A DNA stretch of 64,000 nt from Gammaproteobacteria bacterium (GTDB lineage: Bacteria; Pseudomonadota; Gammaproteobacteria; Legionellales; Legionellaceae): the NCBI GenBank assembly GCA_030428185.1, contig JAUICE010000001.1:1-64000 (forward strand), written 5' to 3'. The notes beneath the pieces were generated by a model. It ran no database searches and was not told the DNA's origin. It worked only from the letters and a program-made list of their open reading frames with translations. This document shows, piece by piece, positions 44,621-52,743 of this stretch; positions within the stretch are counted from its first letter, which is position 1; every line of letters starts with the position of its first letter. The translations under genes were made by a program, and so were the position numbers.

Positions 44621-46072
44621 ATGGAATTAAAAGAGTTTTTGCAAATAGCTCAACAATTCACTCAGCAAGAAATTGATAGAATTGCTGATGATAGGGAGAT
44701 TATAAAACATTATCAATCGATTACAGTTGAAAACTATGATGATTTTCTAAGACAAACTCGTGAATATTTAGATGGTGATACGAAAGCTTTTAATACGATT
44801 TATGATGTTGCAGTACTGAGTGGGCACTCTGGGGCACATATAGAAAAGCTAGCCAATGGGTTATTGTATAGGCGTACTAAAAAAGCTCAGGAAACCTTCA
44901 AACTAGCATTAAAAAATAAGCAGTACCGTAGATTTATTTTGGGATGCTCTTTATCGCAATTAACAGCTGATATTTTGGTACATGCAGCAAGGCTTGCGAA
45001 ATACGGACTGTTAACTTCAACTGCTAAGAGTGCTTTATTTGATCCAGATGTCATAAGCTACATCAAAGATAAAAATATTGATCCTAAAAATAATGCATTA
45101 CCACAAACAAGGATCCCTTTAGAGCTCGCAGGGATTTATCCCGCAAGAGATCCCTTTGTTCATTTTTTGATTCATATTGGAAAGTTTAAGTTTAAAGATG
45201 CACAAAAACTGTATCATTGTCCGCGATTAAAAAATAAATTTTTACAAGCAAAGTTTGTAGAACTTCCTTCAATACTTAGAGATGCCGAGCAAATCATTAA
45301 AAATGGGCAAGAAGATATTAGCGCTGAGGATGAATCGATTTATTCTGTGCCAACCGATGATCAATCTCTATCAAAAGCGTTAAGTCTAATTCCAGGCCTT
45401 AGTGCTGAGCTTATTGAAAGTGCCTTAACTAATTCTGGTTTTATCGAGTACATGCGTGGAGAGGCACCTATAAGATATCTAAAGAATTTTAGTCACACTC
45501 ACCTTAGAATTGCAGCGATGCTTGCGAATAGAGGTAGTGGCTTTCATGATGCAAAAGTGTTTGAAGTGTTAGAGCAACCAGGTGTAGTGGATTATTTATC
45601 ACGAATGAGTGAAGTGGCATTTAATGCGCTCACACCAGTAGATCTCAATGAAATTTCTGGCCGTGTTAAACATCATCGCCAGTTAGCCATGAAGTTTAGA
45701 AATGAGTTGCCGGGTTCAAAATATTTAAATAAGCTGGAGTTAGAAAAAGCCTGTAAAAATCCCTTTTTCTTAAAATATATCACTAAAGATTTATCTTTTG
45801 CTCAAGTTGAGCAGGCTGTTCGTTTGTCCTGTGTGGGTATTTTAGATGAGCAATACGCAAAAATTCTTGCTGAAGATAAAGTATTTGCGCGTCAACTTAA
45901 AAATACAACAGGACTTAGCTTTAGTTCTATACCAACCGTTGAGGAAAGAAAAAGTAAGCTAGATGCGTGTTATCAACAACATCAGCAGTCTCCGACCTAT
46001 GATACCTTGGGCGGCTTAAAAGAACCTAAGAATAAAGGAGACTCTACCTATGCTAGAATAGAGAAACGATAA
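44621..46072 (+). CDS. Unknown 483-aa protein with EPIYA/ITIM-like tyrosine motifs; candidate effector
   Basis: No recognised fold; mostly helical and soluble. Three tyrosines sit in motifs typical of host-kinase targets: DESIYSVP (Y241) in a short acidic linker, SPTYDTLGG (Y460) and DSTYARIEK (Y477) in the polar C-terminal tail. DSTYARI satisfies the ITIM pattern S-x-Y-x-x-I, and PTYDTL is Y-x-x-L. Other bacterial effectors with such tails (CagA, Tarp, AnkA, Bartonella Beps) are phosphorylated in host cells. GGGGTG precedes the ATG. It is flanked by the minus-strand 626-aa gene and by gshB. Confidence 0.75.
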   Translation: MELKEFLQIAQQFTQQEIDRIADDREIIKHYQSITVENYDDFLRQTREYLDGDTKAFNTIYDVAVLSGHSGAHIEKLANGLLYRRTKKAQETFKLALKNKQYRRFILGCSLSQLTADILVHAARLAKYGLLTSTAKSALFDPDVISYIKDKNIDPKNNALPQTRIPLELAGIYPARDPFVHFLIHIGKFKFKDAQKLYHCPRLKNKFLQAKFVELPSILRDAEQIIKNGQEDISAEDESIYSVPTDDQSLSKALSLIPGLSAELIESALTNSGFIEYMRGEAPIRYLKNFSHTHLRIAAMLANRGSGFHDAKVFEVLEQPGVVDYLSRMSEVAFNALTPVDLNEISGRVKHHRQLAMKFRNELPGSKYLNKLELEKACKNPFFLKYITKDLSFAQVEQAVRLSCVGILDEQYAKILAEDKVFARQLKNTTGLSFSSIPTVEERKSKLDACYQQHQQSPTYDTLGGLKEPKNKGDSTYARIEKR

Positions 46073-46130
46073 TTAACTAAATGTTAAAAGATAAGTCTAT
46101 TGATGTGTTTTTTGATAAACTGTTGAGAGA

Positions 46131-47075
46131 CTATACGAGTTTTGATAGTGCTTCTATTAGCTTGTCTGCAATATTAATCTCTGTTTCAGCGCAGAGCTCT
46201 CTAAGTCCTGTGGGACTCGTGACATTTATTTCAGTGATATAATCGCCAATTAAATCTAGACCAGCAAAAATAATTCCTTTTTCTTTTAACCTAGGGGCAA
46301 CTTTTTGACAAAGGGCAAGCTCTTTTTGACTTAATCGGCCAACCTGTCCCTTAGCGCCACGAGCTAAGTTACCTCTCGTGTCATCTCCCTGAGGAATACG
46401 TGCAAGACCATAGGGAATCACTTCTCCATTTACGACTAACACACGTTTATCACCAGTCGTTTTAATCTCAGGTATATAGCGCTGTGCCATAATCGGAGTT
46501 TGACCATTCTCGGTGAGTATTTCTAAAATAACATTGATATTGTCGCCATGTTCATTAACATGAAAAATATTATGTCCACCCATGCCCTCCAAGGGCTTAT
46601 AAACTACATTGCCTATATCTAAAAAGAATGTTTTTAGGCGATTGATATCTTGACTGATGAGTGTTGGCGGAGAAATATCAGAAAAGAAACGAGTGCTATA
46701 TTTCTCATTAAAGTCTCTTAAGGCTTGTGGATGATTAAATACTTGAACGTCCTCTTTTAAAGCGAGATCTAACCAATAGGTGGCATAGATATAATTCATA
46801 TCAAAAGGAGGATCTTTACGCATAAGGATGACATCAACAAAATTAGCCGTCGTTTCCTGTATTTTACCTATTTGATACCAGTCATTCTCATCTTTGTGAT
46901 TTAACTTAAGCTCAGCAAGCTTCATATATGAGTTCTGATTTTTGACCCAAATATCAGTGGAGGTTGTAAAAAAAACAGTGCATCCTTTTTTTGATGCAGC
47001 GCGCATTAAAGCGATAGTGGTATCTTTTTTGGGGTTAAGAGACTCAATGGGGTCGATAATAAATAAAATTTTCAT
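46131..47075 (-). CDS. gshB: Glutathione synthetase
   Basis: ATP-grasp ligase that adds glycine to gamma-glutamylcysteine. The 314-aa product has ILFIIDPIESLNPKKDTT at the start, LMRKDPPFDMNYIYATYWLD, VYKPLEGMGGHNIF (ATP-binding), GDKRVLVVNGEVIPYGLARIP and GLDLIGDYITEINVTSPTG. Its ATG overlaps the gshA stop by 4 bp (ATGA), so the glutathione pathway is one operon. Confidence 0.96.
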   Translation of the reverse strand: MKILFIIDPIESLNPKKDTTIALMRAASKKGCTVFFTTSTDIWVKNQNSYMKLAELKLNHKDENDWYQIGKIQETTANFVDVILMRKDPPFDMNYIYATYWLDLALKEDVQVFNHPQALRDFNEKYSTRFFSDISPPTLISQDINRLKTFFLDIGNVVYKPLEGMGGHNIFHVNEHGDNINVILEILTENGQTPIMAQRYIPEIKTTGDKRVLVVNGEVIPYGLARIPQGDDTRGNLARGAKGQVGRLSQKELALCQKVAPRLKEKGIIFAGLDLIGDYITEINVTSPTGLRELCAETEINIADKLIEALSKLV

Positions 47076-48349
47076 AAGCTATGACTCTCTATTTGAGCAA
47101 TTTCTCTAGCGGCGGCCAGAGCAGCTAACCTAGCAACCACACCATAAGCATAAAATCGATTATATTCTTCCTCTGGATAATGACATGGTTTTGCAAACGC
47201 TAGCGGTTCAAAGTGCATGCCAGGAGTATTCAGGCTTTCATCAAAAGCTTTACCTTTATGAACGCGATAAAAACCGCCAATCACATGATGCCCAATCATA
47301 TAGACAACAGGCTCACAAATTGCATTGTCGGCTCTCCAACGCTCGAGTGTAGGTACACCTTCTTGAATAATGACGCGAGATATTTTTTGTGAACCTTTTG
47401 AGCTAGCCATTTTTTTTCGCATTTTTCGATTTAGATTTAGAATTTCTTGACCACTTTTGACCATCATGACACCCATACCATAGGTACCGCTATCAGCCTT
47501 TACAAAAGCAAACGGTTCATGATTAATGTCTAATGAAGCATATTGCTCTGTAATCTGTGCTAAAAGAGTATCTACAGCAGTTGCTACTCGTTCGAGACCC
47601 TCTTGATTCATGAAGTCGACGTTTTCACAGGTAGTAAATTGTGGACTAATGAGCCATGGGTTGATATCAATTAACGCAGAAAATTCTTTAACAACTTCAT
47701 CGAAAACAGAAAAATGTTGAGATTTTAGACGATTCGTCCAACCCAATTTTTCAGTCGGCCTGATCCATTGTTCGATATTTAATAGCTCTTCTGGAACGCC
47801 ATCAGAAAGATCGTTATTTAATAAAATTAAGCACGGACTAAAGTTATCAGTGATAATACGGTTTTGTTGTCTTTTGATAGGATGAAAGGTAAGTGTTTTG
47901 CCATTATGCGTGTTTAAAGTAAATACCTCTTGATGCTTTTTATCTAAAGAGCCTATACGGATATCAAAGCCGGCTTTAGAAAAAATATCAAAAAGCACAC
48001 TTAAACTATCTAGATAAAAAGGATTCCTTGTATGGCTTTCTGGAAGTAACAAAATTTTTTTACATCCAGGTAATGATTCAACCAAAATACTCTGTGCGGC
48101 TTGAACACAAAGTGCATGAAAATCAGGGTTTAAGTTATTAAATCCTGCAGGAAAAAGATTGGTGTCCACAGGTGCGAGCTTAAATCCTGCGTTACGAAGA
48201 TCCACAGAGGAGGTAATAGGCGCTGGAGTTGTTGGCCATTGCTGGCGAAACCACGTTTCAATGCTCACTTGGTGCTCGAGAATGGTTTTCTCTAACGTTT
48301 GCAAAGGGATGGTGTTTGCCGTTGTTAGGTGTGGAACTGGATTTATCAA
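47072..48349 (-). CDS. gshA: Glutamate-cysteine ligase, short proteobacterial type
   Basis: First step of glutathione synthesis. The 425-aa product is not the ~520-aa E. coli type. It fits the type found with gshB in some gamma- and betaproteobacteria: KILLLPESHTRNPFY, WRADNAICEPVVYMIG, FVKADSGTYGMGVMMVKSG and GGFYRVHKG. The start is a TTG with GGAG 7 nt upstream. Divergent dps lies 170 bp away, so oxidant-stress genes are clustered here. Confidence 0.9.
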   Translation of the reverse strand: MINPVPHLTTANTIPLQTLEKTILEHQVSIETWFRQQWPTTPAPITSSVDLRNAGFKLAPVDTNLFPAGFNNLNPDFHALCVQAAQSILVESLPGCKKILLLPESHTRNPFYLDSLSVLFDIFSKAGFDIRIGSLDKKHQEVFTLNTHNGKTLTFHPIKRQQNRIITDNFSPCLILLNNDLSDGVPEELLNIEQWIRPTEKLGWTNRLKSQHFSVFDEVVKEFSALIDINPWLISPQFTTCENVDFMNQEGLERVATAVDTLLAQITEQYASLDINHEPFAFVKADSGTYGMGVMMVKSGQEILNLNRKMRKKMASSKGSQKISRVIIQEGVPTLERWRADNAICEPVVYMIGHHVIGGFYRVHKGKAFDESLNTPGMHFEPLAFAKPCHYPEEEYNRFYAYGVVARLAALAAAREIAQIESHSL

Positions 48350-48519
48350 GAGTTCACTCCATCGTTTAAATGCGTTTGAGTGTATCTAAGATTAAAAATG
48401 ATTAATAGAGTTGTTATGATAGTTTTTGACTATGATATTGATATTTAAGATTCATTTTTCTTGCTAGTCCGATTACACTATTCTTTCATTAATGTAGTGA
48501 CGTTGTTTGAGGATACGAT

Positions 48520-48939
48520 ATGGATAAAAAATTAGCTGTTTTGCTTGCCGATACTTATGCGCTGTTTTTAAAAACACAAAATTATCATTGGCATGTAAAA
48601 GGATTGGCATTTAAGTCATTACACGACTTATTTGAAACACAATACAATGAGTTATATGAAGCTGTTGACATGATTGCTGAGCGAATTGTGACTTTAGGTG
48701 GTCAGGCGCCTGCTAGCTTCAAGCAGCTTGATAAACTGAAAAATATTGATGATGGAGACTCTAACTTTGATGCGGTTACTATGCTTGATGATCTTGCAAA
48801 AAGTCACCAAAAAATTATTGATGATCTTCAAGTTGTCATTGATGCACTAGAGAATGATGAGGGTACACTGGCCTTGTTAGGTGAGCGTTTAGCTTCACAT
48901 CAGAAAATGCATTGGATGCTAGAAGCTTCTACAAAGTAA
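48520..48939 (+). CDS. dps: Dps-family ferritin-like DNA-protection protein
   Basis: Cytoplasmic iron-storing dodecamer that limits Fenton damage. The 139-aa product has the intersubunit ferroxidase residues: H in KTQNYHWHVKGLAFKSLHDLFE and the D/E pair in YNELYEAVDMIAERI, the Dps signature. It is shorter than E. coli Dps, lacking the lysine-rich N-terminal tail for DNA binding, so it may store iron without binding DNA. GAGGA precedes the ATG. A solo repeat end begins two bases after the stop. Confidence 0.92.
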   Translation: MDKKLAVLLADTYALFLKTQNYHWHVKGLAFKSLHDLFETQYNELYEAVDMIAERIVTLGGQAPASFKQLDKLKNIDDGDSNFDAVTMLDDLAKSHQKIIDDLQVVIDALENDEGTLALLGERLASHQKMHWMLEASTK

Positions 48940-48940
48940 T

Positions 48941-48963
48941 CTATTCCTATCCTTTCATATTGA
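48941..48963 (+). repeat. Solo repeat terminus after dps
   Basis: CTATTCCTATCCTTTCATAT starts one base after the dps TAA and matches the standard terminus for about 20 bp, then diverges. No partner end nearby. Confidence 0.6.
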
Positions 48964-49085
48964 CCTAATGGGCACTCTCTTGCCAGTAGCCAGAGAGCGC
49001 CTTGTGGGACGATTCATTCTATCTTGCAGTCAGACGAACATTCAGTTTACGATAGACATTTATACTGCTTGAAAGGGATATTCAA

Positions 49086-50135
49086 GTGACAAAAACCTCA
49101 TATAAGAAGGACGTTAAACTTCTACCGATTCCTTACGATGACTACCCTTTCTGGTGTTTTGTTATCAGTTTATTTATTGTCGATTTTATGGTGTTTGATA
49201 CCCCTGGTCTTGCCATGTGGTTTGGTTTCTTTATCGCAGGTTATAGTGCGATTGCCAATGATAGTATTCAAACACTTGGAACCTTTATTGCCAGTAATAA
49301 GAGCTTACCATGGTGGGTGTTGCACTTATTTATTGCCGGTGTTTTGATTGTGACGCTTAGTTATGGCTGGATGCAGCAGGGTGAGTTATCTTTTGGTCGC
49401 TTGATAGCCATCCCAACACCTAAAACGTATAGTTTTTTAAAGTTAGCGACACCTATTTTTTTAGTGGTGATGACAAGGTTTCGCATGCCTGTATCAACAA
49501 CTTTTCTTCTATTATCAGTGTTTAGTTCACATTTTGTAATAAGGCAGATGATTGTTAAATCGTTTATCGGTTACGGCGTTTCATTTGTCATTGCCTATAT
49601 TGCATGGGCATTTTTATCTAAAACTGTACAGCATATTTTTTATCGTACGTTTACAAATTATAACAAGACATTTTGGCGAGTATTACAGTTTATCGTTACA
49701 GGTGGTCTTTGGGCTATATGGATCATGCACGATATGGCGAATGTTGTTGTATTTTTACCACGACAAGTAGGCGCTTCCATGCTTCTTATGGTGCTTATTT
49801 ATCTTTTTATCATTGTTGGTTTTATCATGTATCACAGAGGAGGACGAATTCAAAAAATTGTCAGTGAAAAAGTCTTAGTCAAAGATATTCGCCAAGCAAC
49901 GATTATTGATTTTATATACGCATTGATCCTTATTTTCTTTAAAGAGTTAAGTCATGTTCCCATGAGCACCACATGGGTATTCTTAGGACTACTTGCAGGT
50001 CGAGAACTGGCTTATAATCACTATTTACAGTCGGATAAATCTAAGCAAGATGTTATCTATCTAATAGGTAAAGACTTTTTTAGGGCAGGGCTAGGGCTTT
50101 TGATTTCCCTAGCTATTTCTCTATCTGTAGCTTGA
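49086..50135 (+). CDS. Multi-pass membrane protein, PiT-like (inorganic phosphate transporter) family
   Basis: 349 aa with about ten hydrophobic segments. Two inverted half-motifs match the PiT family: AIANDSIQTLGTFIASN near residue 55-72 and HDMANVVVFLPRQ near residue 220, each followed later by a P-x-S-T-T segment (RFRMPVSTTFLLLSV, SHVPMSTTWVFLGLL). This suggests a sodium- or proton-coupled phosphate or related anion carrier. It is shorter than E. coli PitA, and sequence outside the motifs is not familiar. The start is a GTG with AAAGGG upstream. Monocistronic. Confidence 0.72.
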   Translation: MTKTSYKKDVKLLPIPYDDYPFWCFVISLFIVDFMVFDTPGLAMWFGFFIAGYSAIANDSIQTLGTFIASNKSLPWWVLHLFIAGVLIVTLSYGWMQQGELSFGRLIAIPTPKTYSFLKLATPIFLVVMTRFRMPVSTTFLLLSVFSSHFVIRQMIVKSFIGYGVSFVIAYIAWAFLSKTVQHIFYRTFTNYNKTFWRVLQFIVTGGLWAIWIMHDMANVVVFLPRQVGASMLLMVLIYLFIIVGFIMYHRGGRIQKIVSEKVLVKDIRQATIIDFIYALILIFFKELSHVPMSTTWVFLGLLAGRELAYNHYLQSDKSKQDVIYLIGKDFFRAGLGLLISLAISLSVA

Positions 50136-50279
50136 TTAAGAAGGTATATCCATATAATCAAGTGGTTACCTTCATAGTTCATAATTTCGTGAAATATTTA
50201 TCCATATGACCTGTACTTATTGACTCATCAATACTATTATTTACCATTATGCGCTTTTTTAGATCAAGTGGAGGGTGGT

Positions 50280-50624
50280 ATGAGTCGAGATCAGTTTTTT
50301 GAAGCAGGTGGAGCAGAAAGACCGATTGCGCCAAATGCAGAGGCTATGCTTATTGCCGATTTGTGTCGGGTGATTGCAAATCTTGGATTAGGCGGAAATG
50401 CACTGGATCCTTTGGGTGGCATACCAGGTGGTATTACTGATTTTAGAGTAGGGCCAAATCATGGTGGACCAAAACCAGAAGCATTATTAGTGGTCAGAAA
50501 TTTAATAGGTGGACTTGGGAATGAGGAGCGGCAAAATATACGGGCTACGCTTGGAGATGGGCGTATGGATGAGGCATTACAATTAATAAATGCACAAAAT
50601 CATAACATACAGCCCAACCCCTGA
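50280..50624 (+). CDS. Small glycine-rich protein of 114 aa, unknown
   Basis: No family recognised. Soluble, rich in Gly, Asn, Ala and Leu (LGLGGNALDPLGGIPGGITDF; I note G-G-x-x-G patterns), helical C-terminus. I chose the ATG at 50280 because a good GGAGG lies 5 nt upstream; an in-frame TTG at 50220 would give 134 aa. A short repeat element begins about 14 bp after the stop. Isolated single gene. Confidence 0.55.
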   Translation: MSRDQFFEAGGAERPIAPNAEAMLIADLCRVIANLGLGGNALDPLGGIPGGITDFRVGPNHGGPKPEALLVVRNLIGGLGNEERQNIRATLGDGRMDEALQLINAQNHNIQPNP

Positions 50625-50638
50625 TGGTGTTATTAGTT

Positions 50639-50729
50639 TATACCCTGAGGTATCGACTCATTGGTTATAGCACTCAATCAAGGAGAGTGATTGAAGACAA
50701 AATGGTGCAACATAAAAGGATGGGGGTAT
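50639..50729. repeat. Short repeat element with both ends (91 bp)
   Basis: Starts TATACCCTGAGG and ends with the standard right terminus AACATAAAAGGATGGGGGTA. An inner TCAATCA/TGATTGA hairpin is unrelated to the full-length interior. It separates the 114-aa gene from the 3' end of msrBA. Confidence 0.6.
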
Positions 50730-50736
50730 TTTTGAT

Positions 50737-51591
50737 TTATGTAAACCATTTTTGTGGAATGTAGCATGGAGCTGAGTTGGGATGCTTTGTATAGAAGTCT
50801 TGGTGGGTATCTTCAGCAGGCCAGAATGTACTTACTGGTAATAACTGTGTGGTGACAATAGACGCTTTTGTTTTTAAATAGGCGATTAAAGTTTCTGCAG
50901 TTTGTTTTTGCTGATCTTCATAATAAAAAATAGCACTCTGATACTGTTTTTTAGGGATAGCAGTTCCATTAATTGCAGTAAAATCGTGAGCCTCAAAAAA
51001 AGCTTTTAATAATGCTTCATCATTGGTTTTTTTTATATCGTAAATGATCCGCAGTGCTTCGTAATGTCCTGTGGTGTTTGCACAGACCTCATCATAAGTT
51101 GGATAATCTTTATGGCCGCCAATGTATCCAACTTCAGTTTTAATAACACCAGTAATTGCTTTAAATTGTGCTTCAACCCCCCAAAAACAACCACCAGCAA
51201 CGATAAGTTCCCTAGTATCTAAAGTCGTTAAGTCGTTTACAAATTCCAGTGAAAGAGAGTTAACGCAATAGCGTTTATTTTTAGCTGTAAAATGCTCGCC
51301 CGTAAATACATGTCCCAAGTGCCCCTGACAGCGAGCGCAGATAATTTCAGTGCGCCTAGCATCTTTATCTAATCGCTCTAATACTTGACCCATGAGTGCT
51401 TCATCAAAAGCAGGCCACCCGCAGCTTGAGAGAAACTTACTATCTGAGCGAAAGAGTGCTATGCCACATTGGCGACATAAGTAAGTGCCCTTATCAGTAC
51501 TCAAATTATATATACCTTGGTGGGGGGCTTCAGTTTCGCCATTGACTAAAATAGCTAAGTTTATAGGTGTTAGGGACGATGTTTTTAACAT
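50737..51591 (-). CDS. Bifunctional methionine sulfoxide reductase MsrB-MsrA fusion
   Basis: Repairs both R- and S-methionine sulfoxide. Residues about 1-118 are MsrB with two zinc CxxC pairs (CRQCG, CARCQG), SCGWPAF, GHLGHVF and catalytic RYCVNS. Residues about 128-284 are MsrA with catalytic GCFWGVEA, VGYIGGHKDYPTYDEVC, TGHYEALRI and FFEAHDFTA. No signal peptide, so cytoplasmic. The MsrB-first order is less common than MsrA-first. It fits with gshAB and dps as an oxidant-repair neighbourhood. Confidence 0.94.
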   Translation of the reverse strand: MLKTSSLTPINLAILVNGETEAPHQGIYNLSTDKGTYLCRQCGIALFRSDSKFLSSCGWPAFDEALMGQVLERLDKDARRTEIICARCQGHLGHVFTGEHFTAKNKRYCVNSLSLEFVNDLTTLDTRELIVAGGCFWGVEAQFKAITGVIKTEVGYIGGHKDYPTYDEVCANTTGHYEALRIIYDIKKTNDEALLKAFFEAHDFTAINGTAIPKKQYQSAIFYYEDQQKQTAETLIAYLKTKASIVTTQLLPVSTFWPAEDTHQDFYTKHPNSAPCYIPQKWFT

Positions 51592-51630
51592 ATTGATTGG
51601 CTGTTTTGTTCATGTGTCTTGTATAAAGAA

Positions 51631-51721
51631 TATACCCAATGGAAATGGAAAAGCTAGTTTTAGACTTTAATATGAAAAAATGGGGTATATCTCTGTCCTT
51701 TCATAATGCATGTTTTGAGCG
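51631..51721. repeat. Composite short repeat: variant element next to a solo standard end
   Basis: TATACCCAATGGAAATGGAA (51631) to GGGGTATA (51689) is a 59-bp element with a variant left end. It overlaps a TATATCTCTGTCCTTTCATA terminus that runs to about 51721 (ATGCATGTTTTGAGCG). The order repeats that of 9635-9717. Confidence 0.65.
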
Positions 51722-51852
51722 TTGTTAAAAATTTAATCTTAGGTATTTTTGGCGCTATTCACCATCCATGATCGCGACACTTTTTATAGCTTGTATTCAT
51801 TTCATGGCTGATTTATTCTTGATTTTTGTAACAGTTATCAAGAGGTATGATG

Positions 51853-52359
51853 ATGAGTCATGGTGGCAAACGTTTAGGTGCAGGACGACCGAGAAAAGAA
51901 GACACAAAAGTTTTACGTATACCCATATCAAAATTATCTACGGTTCATCAATTGTTAGCCGGTAGTGAATCGTTTAAGCTCCCTCTTTATAGCAGTAAAG
52001 TTCGCGCAGGATTTCCTTCTCCTGCTGATGACTTTATTGAGGATACTCTTGATCTTAACCAGTATTTAATCAAACATCCGGCAAGTACGTTTATCGTTCG
52101 AGCTGAGGGTGATTCAATGGTTGGCGCAGGCATTTACTCAGGAAGTTTATTATTGGTCGATAAAAGCTTAGAGCCAAAGCATGGAGATATTATTGTTGTT
52201 GCTCTGAATGGAGAACTAACAGTCAAAACACTTTATAAAAAAAATAATAAGACTCAGCTGCATGCTGCAAATCCTGATTTTTTACCCATTAATATTAATG
52301 AAGCGTTTGAGACAATTGTGTGGGGCGTAGTGATATCGATTATTCAAAAGCTTGGGTAA
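51853..52359 (+). CDS. LexA/UmuD-like S24 self-cleaving peptidase with basic N-terminus
   Basis: S24-family protein of 168 aa. Cleavage-site-like KVRAGFPSPADDF (Ala-Gly bond), catalytic serine in EGDSMVGAGI and catalytic lysine in GELTVKTL match UmuD. Unlike UmuD it begins with a Gly/Arg/Lys segment (GGKRLGAGRPRK) resembling an AT-hook or replication-protein tail that could bind DNA. No umuC lies next to it, so its polymerase partner would be elsewhere or absent. I chose the third of three tandem ATGs (GAGG 7 nt upstream). A full repeat starts one base after the stop, and a composite repeat precedes the gene. Confidence 0.87.
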   Translation: MSHGGKRLGAGRPRKEDTKVLRIPISKLSTVHQLLAGSESFKLPLYSSKVRAGFPSPADDFIEDTLDLNQYLIKHPASTFIVRAEGDSMVGAGIYSGSLLLVDKSLEPKHGDIIVVALNGELTVKTLYKKNNKTQLHAANPDFLPININEAFETIVWGVVISIIQKLG

Positions 52360-52360
52360 A

Positions 52361-52674
52361 TATACCCCTGTCCTTCCATAATGCGTGTTTTTAGACTTCA
52401 ATATTTACTGTGGTCTAAAGAGATTAAATTATCGTAATAGACTTTGGTTATTACTCAAATTTAATCTCTCTATCCACAGATAAATCTTTTTGTCTAACGT
52501 TATAAACAATTTAAATAAAGCTTTATAGTTAGCTTGTAGGTTGAGCGCAGTCAAATGTTCAAGGTTTGGATTTTTTGATTGAGGAATGGCTATTCCATTC
52601 CGATTGACAAAAATATCAAAGATTGAGGATTTGACAAAGCTCAAAAACATGCATTATGAAAGGATAGGCGTATA
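52361..52674 (+). repeat. Full-length structured repeat, copy 4 (314 bp)
   Basis: Best-preserved copy. Starts TATACCCCTGTCCTTCCATA and ends ATGAAAGGATAGGCGTATA. First hairpin at 52408-52479 (CTGTGG...CCACAG arms around AGATTAAATT / AATTTAATCT). Second, longer imperfect hairpin at 52541-52644 (TTGAGC / GCTCAA, GTCAAAT / ATTTGAC, apical GGAATGG / CCATTCC). It fills the 384-bp gap between two convergent genes; no gene is contained. Confidence 0.9.
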
Positions 52675-52743
52675 ACTCACCTTACGCAGCATTTAAATAG
52701 CTTACGTAAGATGAGTGCTGTTATGCTTTTAATCAAGATAAGG

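Noticed and set aside
52429-52650. 73-codon open frame on the minus strand
   Set aside because: It lies wholly inside the full repeat copy and is not open in the other copies; the region is explained by hairpin arms.
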